A DNA stretch of 64,000 bases from Sphingobium sp. WTD-1 (GCF_030128825.1 NZ_CP119127.1:2480001-2544000); one strand, 5' to 3'. Counted from the stretch's first letter, positions 1-9,312 are shown. The notes: generated by a model from the letters alone, not told the origin. Program-made: numbers and translations.

Positions 1-439
1 CGAAGATATTGCGGCCCTCCTTCTGCGCATAGACGATGTTGAGTGCCTCCATGATCGCGGAGGCGGCGCGGGTGGCGCCATAGACCGCCAGGCCCAGCGC
101 CAGGAACAGGCCGAAGCCGATCGCCGGCTTGCGCGCGCTGACCATGCCCAGCAACTGGTCGTTAATCAGCTGGGCGGCATCGGCGGGCACGACGGTGATG
201 ATCGCCTGCATGTGACGGGCCACGATCTGCGGGTCACCGACCAGGCCATAGGTCAGGACGACGGCCGCCAGCAGCGGGGCGATCGACAGGAAGGCATAAT
301 AAGCGACGCCGGCGGACAGCAGGCCCAGATGATTGGCCGACATGGCAGCATAGACGCGCTTCAATATCTCCCACCAGGCACGGGGCGGGATTTTCCATGG
401 CGCATCGACATGCACCTGTTGGGCGATCGTTTCGGTCAT
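1..439 (-). CDS. YihY/BrkB-type inner membrane protein, C-terminus cut by window edge
   Basis: The reverse strand from 439 is open to the window edge, giving about 146 N-terminal residues that start MTETIAQQVHVDAPWKIPPR. A polar N-terminus is followed by the family-typical stretch LSAGVAYYAFLSIAPLL (about residues 41-57) that begins the first membrane segment, and a second hydrophobic segment lies near GLFLALGLAVYGATRAASAI. This AxxYAFLSxxPLL pattern is characteristic of the YihY/BrkB family (once called ribonuclease BN), multi-pass inner membrane proteins of unclear function. The gene runs away from the neighbouring GGDEF gene, so the 123 bp between them should hold two divergent promoters. 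The C-terminal half is outside the window, so integrity cannot be judged. Confidence 0.82.
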   Translation of the reverse strand, partial: MTETIAQQVHVDAPWKIPPRAWWEILKRVYAAMSANHLGLLSAGVAYYAFLSIAPLLAAVVLTYGLVGDPQIVARHMQAIITVVPADAAQLINDQLLGMVSARKPAIGFGLFLALGLAVYGATRAASAIMEALNIVYAQKEGRNIF

Positions 440-598
440 GCATATCCCCTGCTGAATAAGGACAGCGCCTGAACGCCGATAGGGTTCCCTGATTCGCGTT
501 CCTCATGGTTTTCCCCGGTTAGGGATTCCCGTTGTTGGAGGATTAACCTCATTTCGCTACCAATGGCCGGTCGCAGCGAGGCGGCAGGGAGCGGACAA

Positions 599-1747
599 GT
601 GACGGAAACCGGCTGGCAACAGCGGCTGAAGGGCTGGGGCAGCCGGTTCACCGCACCGGTGCCGGACAGCGCGCGCGATGCGGTGCTGGATACCCAATAT
701 CGCCGTTTCCATCAGGCGCTGCCGCTTTTGTGTCTGCTGATCATGGCCAATGCCGTCGCGATGGGGCTCGCGGTGATGGGCGATCTGCCCCTGTGGCAAC
801 AGGTGACGCCGCCTGCGCTGATCTTCCTGGCCTGTGCGATATCCCTGCTGCGCTGGCGCGGCGTGCCGATCGCGACCGACGCCAGGGTGCAGGCGCGCAG
901 CCTGAAGCGGGTCACGCATGTTGCGACCGGGGCCGGGCTGGTGGCGGGGCTGTGGGCGGTCAACGCCTTCACCGAAACCGAAATCTATTATTGCATGGTG
1001 GCGCCGGTGTTCATCGGCATCGGCGCGCTCGTTGCGGCGACGACCCTGCTCAGCGTGCCGCGCGCCGCGATCGGGGCGATGGGGGCGGCGGTGTTGCCGA
1101 TCCTGGTGAAGATGGCGCTCTATGACAATCTGGGCGTGCGGGCGATGGCGGTGATGATGGGGATCGTCACGGTGATGCAGGCCAATCTGGTGCTGGGCAA
1201 GTTTCGCGAGACGGTGGCGATGCTGGTGTCGCAGCGAGACCTGGCGCGGCTGGCCGGCACCGATGCGCTGACCGGGCTCGACAACCGGCTGAGCTTCATG
1301 CGCGCGATCGAAGAGCGGGTGGAGCGGGGCGCGGCCTTCAGCGTGCTGCTCGCCGATCTCGACGGCTTTAAACAGTGCAATGACCTGCATGGCCATCAGG
1401 CGGGCGATGCTTTGCTGACATCATTGGGTGGCCGGCTGCGCGCCCTGATGCCCGACGCGGTGAGCATCGCGCGACTGGGCGGCGACGAATTTGCGCTGCT
1501 CCATGACGCGGAAACCGATGTCGACGCCCTGCATCGGCGCATGCCCGGCATCCGGCAGGCGATCGCCGCGCCGGTAGGCTGGCAGGGGCGCAGCCTGTCG
1601 GTCGGCAGCAGTTTCGGCATCGCGACCTTCCCGCAGGACGGGGCGGAGGCCGCCGCCGTCCTGCATGTCGCCGACACGCGGCTCTATGCGGACAAGCGGC
1701 AGCGCAAAGGGCGACGATTTGTGGGGCCGCAACGCCAGATTGCTTAG
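599..1747 (+). CDS. Membrane-anchored GGDEF diguanylate cyclase
   Basis: The protein probably makes cyclic di-GMP from GTP. Numbered from the longest ORF start at ATG 563, the N-terminal 220 residues contain several hydrophobic segments (near 52-75, 80-98, 122-135, 145-165 and 170-205), so this half is an integral membrane sensor with no PAS or CHASE domain that I recognise. The GGDEF domain follows: DALTGLDNR at 234-242, DLDGFKQCND at 265-274 and the intact signature GGDEF at 306-310. I see no RxxD inhibitory site just upstream of GGDEF. I prefer GTG at 599 because AGGGAG lies 8 bases before it, while ATG 563 has its nearest GGAGG 22 bases away; the ATG would add 12 residues. It stands alone between divergent and convergent neighbours. 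Input signal unknown. Confidence 0.9.
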   Translation: MTETGWQQRLKGWGSRFTAPVPDSARDAVLDTQYRRFHQALPLLCLLIMANAVAMGLAVMGDLPLWQQVTPPALIFLACAISLLRWRGVPIATDARVQARSLKRVTHVATGAGLVAGLWAVNAFTETEIYYCMVAPVFIGIGALVAATTLLSVPRAAIGAMGAAVLPILVKMALYDNLGVRAMAVMMGIVTVMQANLVLGKFRETVAMLVSQRDLARLAGTDALTGLDNRLSFMRAIEERVERGAAFSVLLADLDGFKQCNDLHGHQAGDALLTSLGGRLRALMPDAVSIARLGGDEFALLHDAETDVDALHRRMPGIRQAIAAPVGWQGRSLSVGSSFGIATFPQDGAEAAAVLHVADTRLYADKRQRKGRRFVGPQRQIA

Positions 1748-1793
1748 GCCTTGATCGCTTCAGGCTGAGTCGGCTTGAAGCGTGAATCAGGCT

Positions 1794-3023
1794 CTAGAAG
1801 AACTGTCCGCCCTTCATGATGCGGCGAGCGCGGCCCTGCACCGGCACCTTGTCGAACGGCGTGTTGCCGGCCGAGGCCGCCATCTTCGCCGAATCGACGA
1901 TCCAGGGCGCGTCGGGATCGACCAGGATCAGGTCGGCGGCGCTGCCGGGCGCGAAGCTGCCGGCATTTACGCCAAGGATCTTCGCCGGATTGGCGCTGAG
2001 CAGGGTCATCAGCCGGTTGAGGCCGACATGGCCTTCGCGCACCAGGTTGAGCGACAAGGCGAGCAGCGTTTCTGCGCCGGCCATGCCTGGTGACGCGTCG
2101 GCGAAGGGCAGGCGCTTGTCCTCGGGGCCGCGCGGGTCATGGCCCGATGTGATGACATCGACCGTGCCGTCGGCGACGGCGGCGATGCTGGCATGGCGAT
2201 CGGCATCGGATCGCAGCGGCGGCGACAGGCGGGCGAAGGTGCGGAAGTCGGTCATCGCCTGATCGTTCAGGAACAGATAGGCCGGGCTGATGCCGCAGCT
2301 GACCTTCAGCCCCTCCGCCTTGGCGGCGCGGATCAGGTCGAAGCCGGCCTTGGTCGTGACCAGACGGAAATGGATGGCGGCGCCGGTCTCCCGCGCCAGC
2401 ATGATGTCGCGCGCGATCGCCATCGCCTCGGCGCAGGCCGGGGCGTGGGCAAGGCCCAGACGCGTCGCGGTCTCGCCGCTGGTCGCCACTGCCTTGGCGG
2501 ACAGGCCGCCATCCTCGGCATGGGCGATGACGGTGAGGCCCAGGCCCGAGGCATAGGAGAGGATGCGCAGCATCACGCCCGAATCGGCGATCCACTGGCG
2601 ACCGGTGCCCACCGCCTTGGCGCCGGCGATCTGCATCAGGCCCATTTCGGCCATTTCCGTGCCCTTGAGGCCGCGGGTCGCGGCGGCGATCGGGTGGACC
2701 CAGAAGTCGGGCTTGCCCGCGCGGGTCGCTTCCCGGATCAGGCCGACCTCGTCCAGCGGCGCGCGCTGGTCGGGCATCAGCGCGGCGCGAGTGATGCCGC
2801 CGAAGTGGAAGGCCGGCTTGTCGGTGGCGAAGACGCCCAGGTCAATGAGGCCCGGCGCGACCACCAGCCCGCCGGCATCGACCTGCTGCGCGTCGGCGGG
2901 AATGTCGACCGCGCCGGTGGCCAGGATGCGGTCATCCTCGATCAGGACGGTGCCGGGGACAAGGGCGTCGCCCGCCGGATCGGCCAGCTTGCCGTTGACG
3001 ATTGCGATCCGGCTCACGCCCAT
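1794..3023 (-). CDS. pyrC: Dihydroorotase-like protein PyrC', probably catalytically inactive partner of aspartate carbamoyltransferase
   Basis: The 409-residue product has the amidohydrolase/dihydroorotase fold: a short beta domain (VNGKLADPAG), the core beginning VVAPGLIDLG, and the C-terminal metal-site region. Active dihydroorotases carry DxHxH after PGxID; here the sequence is LIDLGVFATDK, with neither histidine, and the late TDHAP motif reads SGHDPR. Several bacteria encode such an inactive PyrC' that only scaffolds PyrB, and the position directly behind pyrB in the same direction supports that role. I chose ATG 3023, preceded by AAGGAAAAAGAG; an in-frame ATG at 3059 overlaps the pyrB stop codon and is an alternative. 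If inactive, a true dihydroorotase must exist elsewhere in the genome. Confidence 0.88.
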   Translation of the reverse strand: MGVSRIAIVNGKLADPAGDALVPGTVLIEDDRILATGAVDIPADAQQVDAGGLVVAPGLIDLGVFATDKPAFHFGGITRAALMPDQRAPLDEVGLIREATRAGKPDFWVHPIAAATRGLKGTEMAEMGLMQIAGAKAVGTGRQWIADSGVMLRILSYASGLGLTVIAHAEDGGLSAKAVATSGETATRLGLAHAPACAEAMAIARDIMLARETGAAIHFRLVTTKAGFDLIRAAKAEGLKVSCGISPAYLFLNDQAMTDFRTFARLSPPLRSDADRHASIAAVADGTVDVITSGHDPRGPEDKRLPFADASPGMAGAETLLALSLNLVREGHVGLNRLMTLLSANPAKILGVNAGSFAPGSAADLILVDPDAPWIVDSAKMAASAGNTPFDKVPVQGRARRIMKGGQFF

Positions 3024-3049
3024 CTCTTTTTCCTTGTTGGTCGGGATGC

Positions 3050-4045
3050 TCACGCCCATCCCTCCACACCGCGCGCCGTGCGCGTCAAAACATCCAGGCA
3101 CGCCATGCGCACCGCCACGCCCATCGCCACCTGTTCGGTGATCGCCGACCGATCGGGATCGTCCGCCACCGTGCTGGTGATCTCGACGCCCCGGTTCATC
3201 GGGCCGGGGTGCATGACAAGGGCATCGGGCTTGGCGATCGCCAGCCGTTCGGGCGTCAGGCCATAGAGCGCATGATATTCGCGCGCCGACGGGATGAAGG
3301 CGCCGTCCATCCGCTCATTCTGCAGGCGCAGCATCATGACGACATCGGCGCCATCCAGCCCGTCTTCCATCCGGCTATAGGGGGTGGCACCCAGCATCTC
3401 GACCTCGGGCGGCAGCAGGGTGGGCGGGGCGACCGCACGCACCTGCGCGCCCAGTGCGGCGAGGCAGAGTATGTTGGATCGCGCGACGCGGCTGTGCAGC
3501 ACATCGCCGCAGATGGCGACCACCAGGCCTTCGAACCCGCCCTTGCGGCGGCGGATGGTGAGCGCGTCGAGCAGCGCCTGCGTCGGATGCTGGTGCCAGC
3601 CATCGCCTGCGTTCAGCACCGGGCAGTCGACCTTGTCCGCGATCAGCGCGACCGCGCCGGAACTCGCATGGCGGATGACGATCACGTCGGCGGCCATGGC
3701 GTTGAGCGTCATGGCCGTGTCGATCAGGGTCTCGCCCTTCTTCACGCTGGACTGGCCGGCGTGCATGTTGACGACGTCGGCGCCCAGCCGCTTGCCGGCA
3801 ATCTCGAACGACAGCAGGGTGCGTGTACTGTTCTCGAAAAAGGCGTTGATCTGGGTCATGCCCGCCAGCCGGTCGTCATGCTTGCGCGCCTGGCCCTTGT
3901 TGGTGCGGGCCCAATGTTCGGCCTCGTCCAGCAGGAAACGGATTTCCCAGGGCTTGAGGTCGGCGATCGACAGCAGGTGCCGGTGCGGGAACAGCGCCCG
4001 GCCGGTCAGCTCGGGCGTTGCATCAGGAATGAAGATGTCGGGCAT
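3050..4045 (-). CDS. pyrB: Aspartate carbamoyltransferase catalytic chain
   Basis: Catalyses carbamoyl phosphate plus aspartate to N-carbamoyl-aspartate, the committed step of pyrimidine synthesis, in the cytosol. At 331 residues it is full length. The carbamoyl-phosphate loop FFENSTRT is at about 69-76, [12 protein letters not shown] at about 153-164, and [12 protein letters not shown] near the C-terminus, all diagnostic of the family. The stop codon lies 26 bp before the preferred start of the dihydroorotase-like gene, so the two are probably one transcript and the products may form one complex. No regulatory pyrI gene is present, which is usual for alphaproteobacteria. Confidence 0.97.
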   Translation of the reverse strand: MPDIFIPDATPELTGRALFPHRHLLSIADLKPWEIRFLLDEAEHWARTNKGQARKHDDRLAGMTQINAFFENSTRTLLSFEIAGKRLGADVVNMHAGQSSVKKGETLIDTAMTLNAMAADVIVIRHASSGAVALIADKVDCPVLNAGDGWHQHPTQALLDALTIRRRKGGFEGLVVAICGDVLHSRVARSNILCLAALGAQVRAVAPPTLLPPEVEMLGATPYSRMEDGLDGADVVMMLRLQNERMDGAFIPSAREYHALYGLTPERLAIAKPDALVMHPGPMNRGVEITSTVADDPDRSAITEQVAMGVAVRMACLDVLTRTARGVEGWA

Positions 4046-4099
4046 GAGCCGGGTCTTTAGGCCAGGCTTTCGGTTGGGGCAAGGCGGGGAAAGACCCGA

Positions 4100-5710
4100 T
4101 CAGGCCCGGCCGCGCCATTTCCCCCACAGGGCGCGATCCTTCAGCACCTCGCGCGCGGCATTATGGCCCGGCGCGCCGGTGACGCCGCCGCCCGGATGGG
4201 TGCCAGCGCCGCACATGTAGAGGCCCTTCACCGGCCCGCGATACGCGCCATGCCCCAACACAGGCCGCGCCGCCCACATCTGGTCCAGCGTCAGATTGCC
4301 ATGCATGATGTCGCCGCCGACCAAACCGAATTTGCGTTCCAGGTCGAGCGGCGAATGGATCTGGCGGGCGATCACGCTCTTTGCGAAGCCCGGCGCCTGC
4401 GCCTCGACCGTGGCGATGATATGGTCGGCCGCCGCCTCGCGCTCATCGTCCCAGCTTCGCCCATCAGGCAGTTCGGGCGCGAATTGCTGGCAGAAGAGGC
4501 TGGCGACATGGCATCCCTCAGGCGCCAGACTGTCGTCGATGGTCGACGGGATCAGCATCTCGACGATCGGCTGCTTCGACCAGCCGTCGCGCTTCGCATC
4601 CAAATAGGCGCGGTCCATATAGTCGAGCGTCGGCGCGATGATGATGCCCGACTGGTGATGCTCGCCAATGCCGGGCAGGCAGGTGAAGTCGGGCAGGGCG
4701 GAAAGCGCGACATTCATGCGGAAGGTGCCCGACCCCGCCTTGAACGCCCTGATCCGTTTCAGGAAATCGGCGGGCAGGTCGGCCGGCTGCATCATCCGCT
4801 CATAGAGCAGCTTGGGACCGACATTGGCGATGATGCTGGCACCCATCACTTCCTCGCCGCTGGCCAGCTTCACGCCGACGGCGCGGTCGCCATCCACCAA
4901 TATATGGTCGACCGGCGCCTCCAGGCTGATCTCGACGCCCATCGCCTGCACGACCTTCGCCATGGCCTGGGTGATCGTGCCCATGCCGCCGACGCTGTGA
5001 CCCCAGGCGCCCTTCTTGCCGTTCACTTCGCCGAACACATGGTGCAGCAGCACATAGGCGCTGCCCGGCGTGTCGGGGGAGGCGAAATTGCCGACCACCG
5101 CATCGAAGCCGAAGGCGGCCTTGACCGCCTCGCTCTCGAACCAGCTGTCGAGGAAGGTTCGGGCCGATTTGGTGAACAGGTCCAGCGCGTCGCGCTGTTG
5201 CTCGATATCGAGCCCGGCGACGCGGCGGCCCTGTTTCAGCGCCTCGACCACCATGGTCAGGCCGTCGCCGACATTGGGCGGGCTTTTCAGCACCAGGTCG
5301 CGCAACACATCGGCGACCACTTCCAGCGCGTCATAATAGGCCGGTAGGGTCGCGGCATCGCGCGCGCTGAAACGGGCAAACTCGGCCTGGGTCCGCTCCA
5401 GCCCGCCGCCCAGCTTCAGATAGCCGCCATCGGGCTGGGGCAGGAAATTGCTGATCGGCCGCTCGATCACGCGATAGCCATGATCGGCCAGCTTCATGTC
5501 GCGGATGACCTTGGGATTGAGCAGGCTGACCGTGTAGCTTGCGGTCGAGTTGCGGAAGCCGGGGTGAAATTCCTCGGTCACCGCCGCGCCGCCGACGACA
5601 TCGCGGCGCTCCACCATGCGCACCTTGTAGCCGGCACGGGCCAGGTAGAAGGCGCAGACGAGGCCATTATGGCCCGCGCCGATGATGACGGCGTCATAGG
5701 CTTTGGTCAT
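4100..5710 (-). CDS. Phytoene-dehydrogenase-like FAD-dependent oxidoreductase
   Basis: A 536-residue flavoprotein of the amine oxidase/phytoene desaturase superfamily, closest in layout to the PYROXD2-like group. The N-terminal Rossmann motif is VIIGAGHNGLVCAFYLARAG (about 9-28), followed by the ERR acidic end of the second strand, the GG doublet of the FAD site (VVGGAA) and a C-terminal flavin-contact region GAGTHPGGGVTGAPGHNAA. No signal peptide is present. Its ATG overlaps the stop codon of the upstream Rieske oxygenase by four bases (ATGA), so the two genes are translationally coupled and likely act in one pathway. The substrate is not evident; carotenoid genes are absent here, so a carotenoid role is not supported. 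Confidence 0.88.
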   Translation of the reverse strand: MTKAYDAVIIGAGHNGLVCAFYLARAGYKVRMVERRDVVGGAAVTEEFHPGFRNSTASYTVSLLNPKVIRDMKLADHGYRVIERPISNFLPQPDGGYLKLGGGLERTQAEFARFSARDAATLPAYYDALEVVADVLRDLVLKSPPNVGDGLTMVVEALKQGRRVAGLDIEQQRDALDLFTKSARTFLDSWFESEAVKAAFGFDAVVGNFASPDTPGSAYVLLHHVFGEVNGKKGAWGHSVGGMGTITQAMAKVVQAMGVEISLEAPVDHILVDGDRAVGVKLASGEEVMGASIIANVGPKLLYERMMQPADLPADFLKRIRAFKAGSGTFRMNVALSALPDFTCLPGIGEHHQSGIIIAPTLDYMDRAYLDAKRDGWSKQPIVEMLIPSTIDDSLAPEGCHVASLFCQQFAPELPDGRSWDDEREAAADHIIATVEAQAPGFAKSVIARQIHSPLDLERKFGLVGGDIMHGNLTLDQMWAARPVLGHGAYRGPVKGLYMCGAGTHPGGGVTGAPGHNAAREVLKDRALWGKWRGRA

Positions 5711-6867
5711 GCGATGTGGCTCCAGCCGGGCGCAGGGGCGCGATGCTGGCGCGCCTGCGGAATGATGGTGCGCATCCGTGCGCAGAATTGGCGCAGCGCG
5801 ACTTCCTGGTCGCTCAGCGGGCCGACGGTGAAACTGTCCGACGCCATGCCCGCCTGTACGCGGGCGACAAGATCCGTGTCCTCGGCATTGACCTGGCGGT
5901 TGACGCGCCAGTTGAGATAGCGGGCCGCCTTCATCTCCCTACGGTCGTCGGGCAGCGCATAGCTGATCTCGCGGATCAGCGTCTGGGTCGGCGACACCGG
6001 CAGCCACTGCATGAAATCCACCTGGTCGGGATAAATGTCGAAGGCGAAATTGGGCCAGAGCTTGAAATAGGTCCAAAGCCTTTGCCGATCGGGCGGCAGA
6101 TGCGGGACGGTTGGCAGGAAATTCTGATAGGCGCGCTCGGACAGGTTGGCTGACGGGCGATCGAGGATCGGCCCCCACATCTTGTCGGCATAGGGGCTGG
6201 CTTCGACGCCATAGCCATCGCCCATCAGCCGCTTGAGGCCGGGATGGGCGACCGCGATATGCAGGCCATCGGAATAATTGTCGCCGATATTCTTCCAGTT
6301 CACCGCGCGCGGGCGCAGCGTGACGCGGCCAAGCGAGCGCAGTTCGGCAAAGCGATAGGGCGCGATCTCGTCGACATAGGGCGCCATCATCTGCGCCACC
6401 GATGGACCGCCGTCATCCTGAAGCCGGACGAACAGGAAGCCGTGGAAATTCTCGATCTCGACAGGGGAAAGTCCATGCCTGGACCGGTCGAGGCTGCCAT
6501 AGCTGCCCGCCATTGGCAGGCCCGTCAGGCAACCGTCCAGACCATAGGTCCAGGCATGGTAGGGACAGACCAGCTTTCTGGTGCGACCCGAGGGCCCGTC
6601 CACTAGGCGCGCGCCGCGGTGGCGGCACACGTTGGTAAAGGCGCGGGCCTCGCCGTCATCTCCGCGGATGACGATGATGCTCTCGCCAAGATAGTCCAGC
6701 ACATGGAAATCGCCCGGTGCCGGCAGGTCGCTGTCATGGGCGACGATCTGCCAGCTCGGGCGGAAGATGCGACGGGTTTCGACGGCAAAGAATTCGGGAT
6801 CGCTATAGGTCCATGCCGGCAGGCTATAGCCCGCGTCCGGATCCGGTTCGCATCCCGTCTCGCCCAT
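5707..6867 (-). CDS. Rieske non-heme iron oxygenase, alpha subunit
   Basis: A 386-residue ring-hydroxylating-type oxygenase. The N-terminal Rieske [2Fe-2S] site is visible as CRHRGARL and, 16 residues on, CPYHAW. The catalytic domain holds the mononuclear iron motif in NYSDGLHIAVAHPG, with the D-x3-H-x4-H pattern. No beta subunit, ferredoxin or reductase gene is adjacent, so electrons must come from elsewhere. The start region resembles the choline/betaine monooxygenase branch of the family more than the aromatic dioxygenases, but that is an impression only. It is the first gene of a two-gene operon with the downstream FAD oxidoreductase, and a palindrome over its probable -10 (6896-6912) suggests repression by an unlinked regulator. 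Confidence 0.92.
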   Translation of the reverse strand: MGETGCEPDPDAGYSLPAWTYSDPEFFAVETRRIFRPSWQIVAHDSDLPAPGDFHVLDYLGESIIVIRGDDGEARAFTNVCRHRGARLVDGPSGRTRKLVCPYHAWTYGLDGCLTGLPMAGSYGSLDRSRHGLSPVEIENFHGFLFVRLQDDGGPSVAQMMAPYVDEIAPYRFAELRSLGRVTLRPRAVNWKNIGDNYSDGLHIAVAHPGLKRLMGDGYGVEASPYADKMWGPILDRPSANLSERAYQNFLPTVPHLPPDRQRLWTYFKLWPNFAFDIYPDQVDFMQWLPVSPTQTLIREISYALPDDRREMKAARYLNWRVNRQVNAEDTDLVARVQAGMASDSFTVGPLSDQEVALRQFCARMRTIIPQARQHRAPAPGWSHIA

Positions 6868-6895
6868 CTACCCCGCATGCCCCATTGCAGTTGTA

Positions 6896-6912
6896 CGCTC
6901 GTATAACGAGCG
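6896..6912. promoter_or_regulatory. Palindromic operator candidate upstream of the Rieske operon
   Basis: CGCTCGT-ATA-ACGAGCG is a perfect 7-bp inverted repeat with a 3-bp centre, 29 bases before the Rieske gene start. Read on the minus strand it contains TTATAC, a plausible -10 hexamer, so a bound dimer would block transcription. Size and symmetry fit a TetR- or GntR-type repressor; no such gene is adjacent. Confidence 0.5.
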
Positions 6913-6950
6913 GGCGGGGAATTTCCATTATATTTTTGTGACAGCTATTC

Positions 6951-7466
6951 TCAGCTGGTCCGTTCGGGCACTTCGCCCCAGTCGGACAGGATCGACGCGC
7001 GGCTGGCGACCGCTTCCCAGGGGAAGACGAACCAGTCCTTGGTGACGACACGGTCGATTGTGGTCGCGCGATATTCGACCTTCGCGGCCGAGCTGACATT
7101 GTCGATCAGCACGGCAAAGCGCAGATGATCGGCCGGCGCGCCGGCCAGCGCCGCGCGCAACTGGTTGATCGTGCGGCCGCTGTCATTGATGTCGTCGACG
7201 AACAGCAGGCGCGATCCTTCGAGCGCCATCGCCACCAGCTTGTCGAGCAATTCGTCGCAAAAGCCCACGACCTGGGCCGACAGGTCGACCGACAGCATCG
7301 GCTGGCTGATGGCGTGCGACAGATAGGTCGCGGGCACCAGGCCGCCGCGCCCGACACCGACAATATAGTCGGGCCGCCAGTCCGATTTGGCGATCGCGCC
7401 GGCCACGGCGTCGATGTGGGAGAGGAAGCTCTCCATCGGAATGTCGGTCAGGATCGGTTGGGTCAT
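6951..7466 (-). CDS. Purine-type phosphoribosyltransferase
   Basis: A 171-residue type I phosphoribosyltransferase. The PRPP-binding loop LLFVDDINDSGRTI lies at about 87-100 and the N-terminal substrate loop VGVGRGGLVPATYLS at about 37-50. The short length and the C-terminal KDWFVFPWE resemble the Gpt/xanthine-guanine branch and its hypoxanthine relatives, so the reaction is probably conversion of a free purine base to its nucleotide. The four-base ATGA overlap is with the upstream SBF-like transporter gene, so import and salvage may be coupled. Substrate specificity cannot be read from the sequence. Confidence 0.88.
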   Translation of the reverse strand: MTQPILTDIPMESFLSHIDAVAGAIAKSDWRPDYIVGVGRGGLVPATYLSHAISQPMLSVDLSAQVVGFCDELLDKLVAMALEGSRLLFVDDINDSGRTINQLRAALAGAPADHLRFAVLIDNVSSAAKVEYRATTIDRVVTKDWFVFPWEAVASRASILSDWGEVPERTS

Positions 7467-8470
7467 GATATGGTTGCCATCTGCGAATCGGCCCTATCGG
7501 CCGCCTGCGCCCCATAGCGCCGTGCCAGCAGGGCACAAGCCATCAGCTGAATCTGGTGGAACAGCATGACCGGCAGGATGATCGGCCCGACGGCCGCTGC
7601 GGGAAAGAGAACACCGGCGATCGGCACGCCCGAGGCAAGGCTCTTCTTCGAGCCACAGAATTGCAGCACGATCGCATCCTCGCGGGAAAAGCCGAGCAGC
7701 CGGCCAAGCCCCCAGGTGAAGAGTAGCACGATCACCAGCATGGCGATACAGAGCAGCGCGAGCAGCGCCAGTTCCGCGCGCGATACCCGGTGCCACAGCC
7801 CTTCGACCACCGCCGCGCTGAAGGCGGAATAGACCACCAGCAGGATCGATGTGCGATCGACCCGGCCGACCAGCGTCTTGCGCCGCGACACGAAGCCGCC
7901 GATCCAGGGGCGGGCCAGATGGCCGAGCACGAAGGGCAGCAGCAATTGCAGCATGATCCCCTCGACCGAGGAAAGGGAGATGAGGTTGCTGCCGCCCCGC
8001 TGCATCAGCAATGCTACCAGCAGCGGCGTCAGCACGATGCCGAGCAGGTTGGAGAAGGAGGCGCTGACGACAGCAGCGGCGACATTGCCGCGCGCGATCG
8101 CGGTGAAGGCGATCGAGCTTTGCACCGTCGATGGCAGCAGCGCCAGGAACAGCAGGCCCGCGCGCATATTCTCCGGGATCGCGCCGATCTGTTGCAGCAG
8201 GATGCCGACCAGCGGGAAGAAGAGGAAGGTCGTGCCCAGAGTCGCGAGATGGAGTTGCCACGCCTTGGCGCCGCCCCAGATCGCCTCGCGCGACAATTTT
8301 GCCCCATGCAGGAAAAAAAGCAGCACGATGCCGGCGTCCGCAACGATCGATGCGACATGGGCGCCCTGGCCGCGCGCGGGCAGGACCGACGCTAGGGCAA
8401 CGGTGCAGAGCAGCAGAATGAGGAAGGGGTCGAGGATCAGGCGCAGGCGAGTCATCATGATTCCGGGCAT
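7463..8470 (-). CDS. SBF-like (bile acid:sodium symporter superfamily) membrane transporter, YfeH type
   Basis: A 335-residue, very hydrophobic protein with about ten membrane segments. Segments are visible at LILDPFLILLLCTVALASVL, IVADAGIVLLFFLHGA, LATLGTTFLFFPLVGILL and onward to the C-terminus. The family-typical polar stretch LALLPSTVQSSIAFTAIARGN and, later, CGSKKSLASGVPIAGVLF correspond to the discontinuous helices of the ASBT fold. The SBF-like/YfeH branch has no firmly known substrate. ATG at 8470 is 83 bp from the preferred start of the divergent hydratase gene. ATGs at 8458 and 8455 are equally possible because no clear ribosome binding site distinguishes them. Confidence 0.87.
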   Translation of the reverse strand: MPGIMMTRLRLILDPFLILLLCTVALASVLPARGQGAHVASIVADAGIVLLFFLHGAKLSREAIWGGAKAWQLHLATLGTTFLFFPLVGILLQQIGAIPENMRAGLLFLALLPSTVQSSIAFTAIARGNVAAAVVSASFSNLLGIVLTPLLVALLMQRGGSNLISLSSVEGIMLQLLLPFVLGHLARPWIGGFVSRRKTLVGRVDRTSILLVVYSAFSAAVVEGLWHRVSRAELALLALLCIAMLVIVLLFTWGLGRLLGFSREDAIVLQFCGSKKSLASGVPIAGVLFPAAAVGPIILPVMLFHQIQLMACALLARRYGAQAADRADSQMATIS

Positions 8471-8553
8471 AGGGAAGGGGCTTGGAAAAGGATAGACGCC
8501 GCCCCATCCTCTGGGCCAACAGCCTTGGCACAGAGTATCGGGAGAGAATTTGC

Positions 8554-9312
8554 GTGAGCGACCATATCGCCATCATCGAGACGAACGGCGTGCTCGAAAT
8601 CCATATCGACCGGCCCGACAAGAAGAATGCGCTGACCGGGCCGATGTACCGCGCGATGATTGCAGCGCTGGCCGATGCGTCGGCGCGGCCGGAGATTGGC
8701 GTGGTGCTGTTCGCGGGCCGGGGCGACGCCTTTTGCGCTGGCAATGACCTCAAGGATTTCATGGCCGGGCCGGAGGGTGGCGCTGCCGCCTTCGACTTCA
8801 TCAGTGCGATTGCCGCTTTCGACAAGCCGATCGTCGCGGCGGTGCAGGGGCTTGCCGTGGGCGTCGGCACGACGATGCTGTTCCATTGCGACCTGGTCTA
8901 TGCTGCGCCTGACGCGCGCTTCGTCATGCCCTTCGTCAATCTGGGCATCGTGCCGGAGGCCGGCTCCAGCCTGCTCGCGCCCGCGATCATGGGCCATGCC
9001 AGGGCGGCGGCGATGCTGATGCTGGGCGAACCGATGGATGCGGAAGGGGCCGATCGCGCCGGTTTCGTGACGGCGATCGTGCCAGGGGAGGCGCTGCTTG
9101 ACCATGCCCGCGCCAAGGCGGCGGCGCTGATGGCCAAGCCGCCCCAGGCGCTGATGGCGACGCGCCGGCTGATGAAGGGCGATCCCGCCGCCTTGCAGGC
9201 GCGCATCGCCGAAGAAGCCCGGCTGTTCCGCGAAGCGCTGGCCTCGCCCGAGGCGCAGGAGGCGTTCATGGCCTTTTTCGAAAAGCGCGCGCCGGTCTTC
9301 AAGCGGGCCTGA
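8554..9312 (+). CDS. Enoyl-CoA hydratase/isomerase family protein
   Basis: A 252-residue crotonase-fold enzyme, probably acting on acyl-CoA in fatty acid or aromatic acid catabolism. The CoA/oxyanion segment AGRGDAFCAGNDLKDF and the second oxyanion element AVQGLAVGVGTTMLFHCDLVYA are clear. The catalytic position that carries Glu in hydratases falls in VNLGIVPEAGSS, where E is present. The N-terminus IAIIETNGVLEIHIDRPDKKNAL is typical. I chose GTG 8554, preceded by GGGAGAGAATTTGC; an in-frame ATG at 8482 would add 24 residues with no homology and no ribosome binding site. It is monocistronic. Confidence 0.92.
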   Translation: MSDHIAIIETNGVLEIHIDRPDKKNALTGPMYRAMIAALADASARPEIGVVLFAGRGDAFCAGNDLKDFMAGPEGGAAAFDFISAIAAFDKPIVAAVQGLAVGVGTTMLFHCDLVYAAPDARFVMPFVNLGIVPEAGSSLLAPAIMGHARAAAMLMLGEPMDAEGADRAGFVTAIVPGEALLDHARAKAAALMAKPPQALMATRRLMKGDPAALQARIAEEARLFREALASPEAQEAFMAFFEKRAPVFKRA

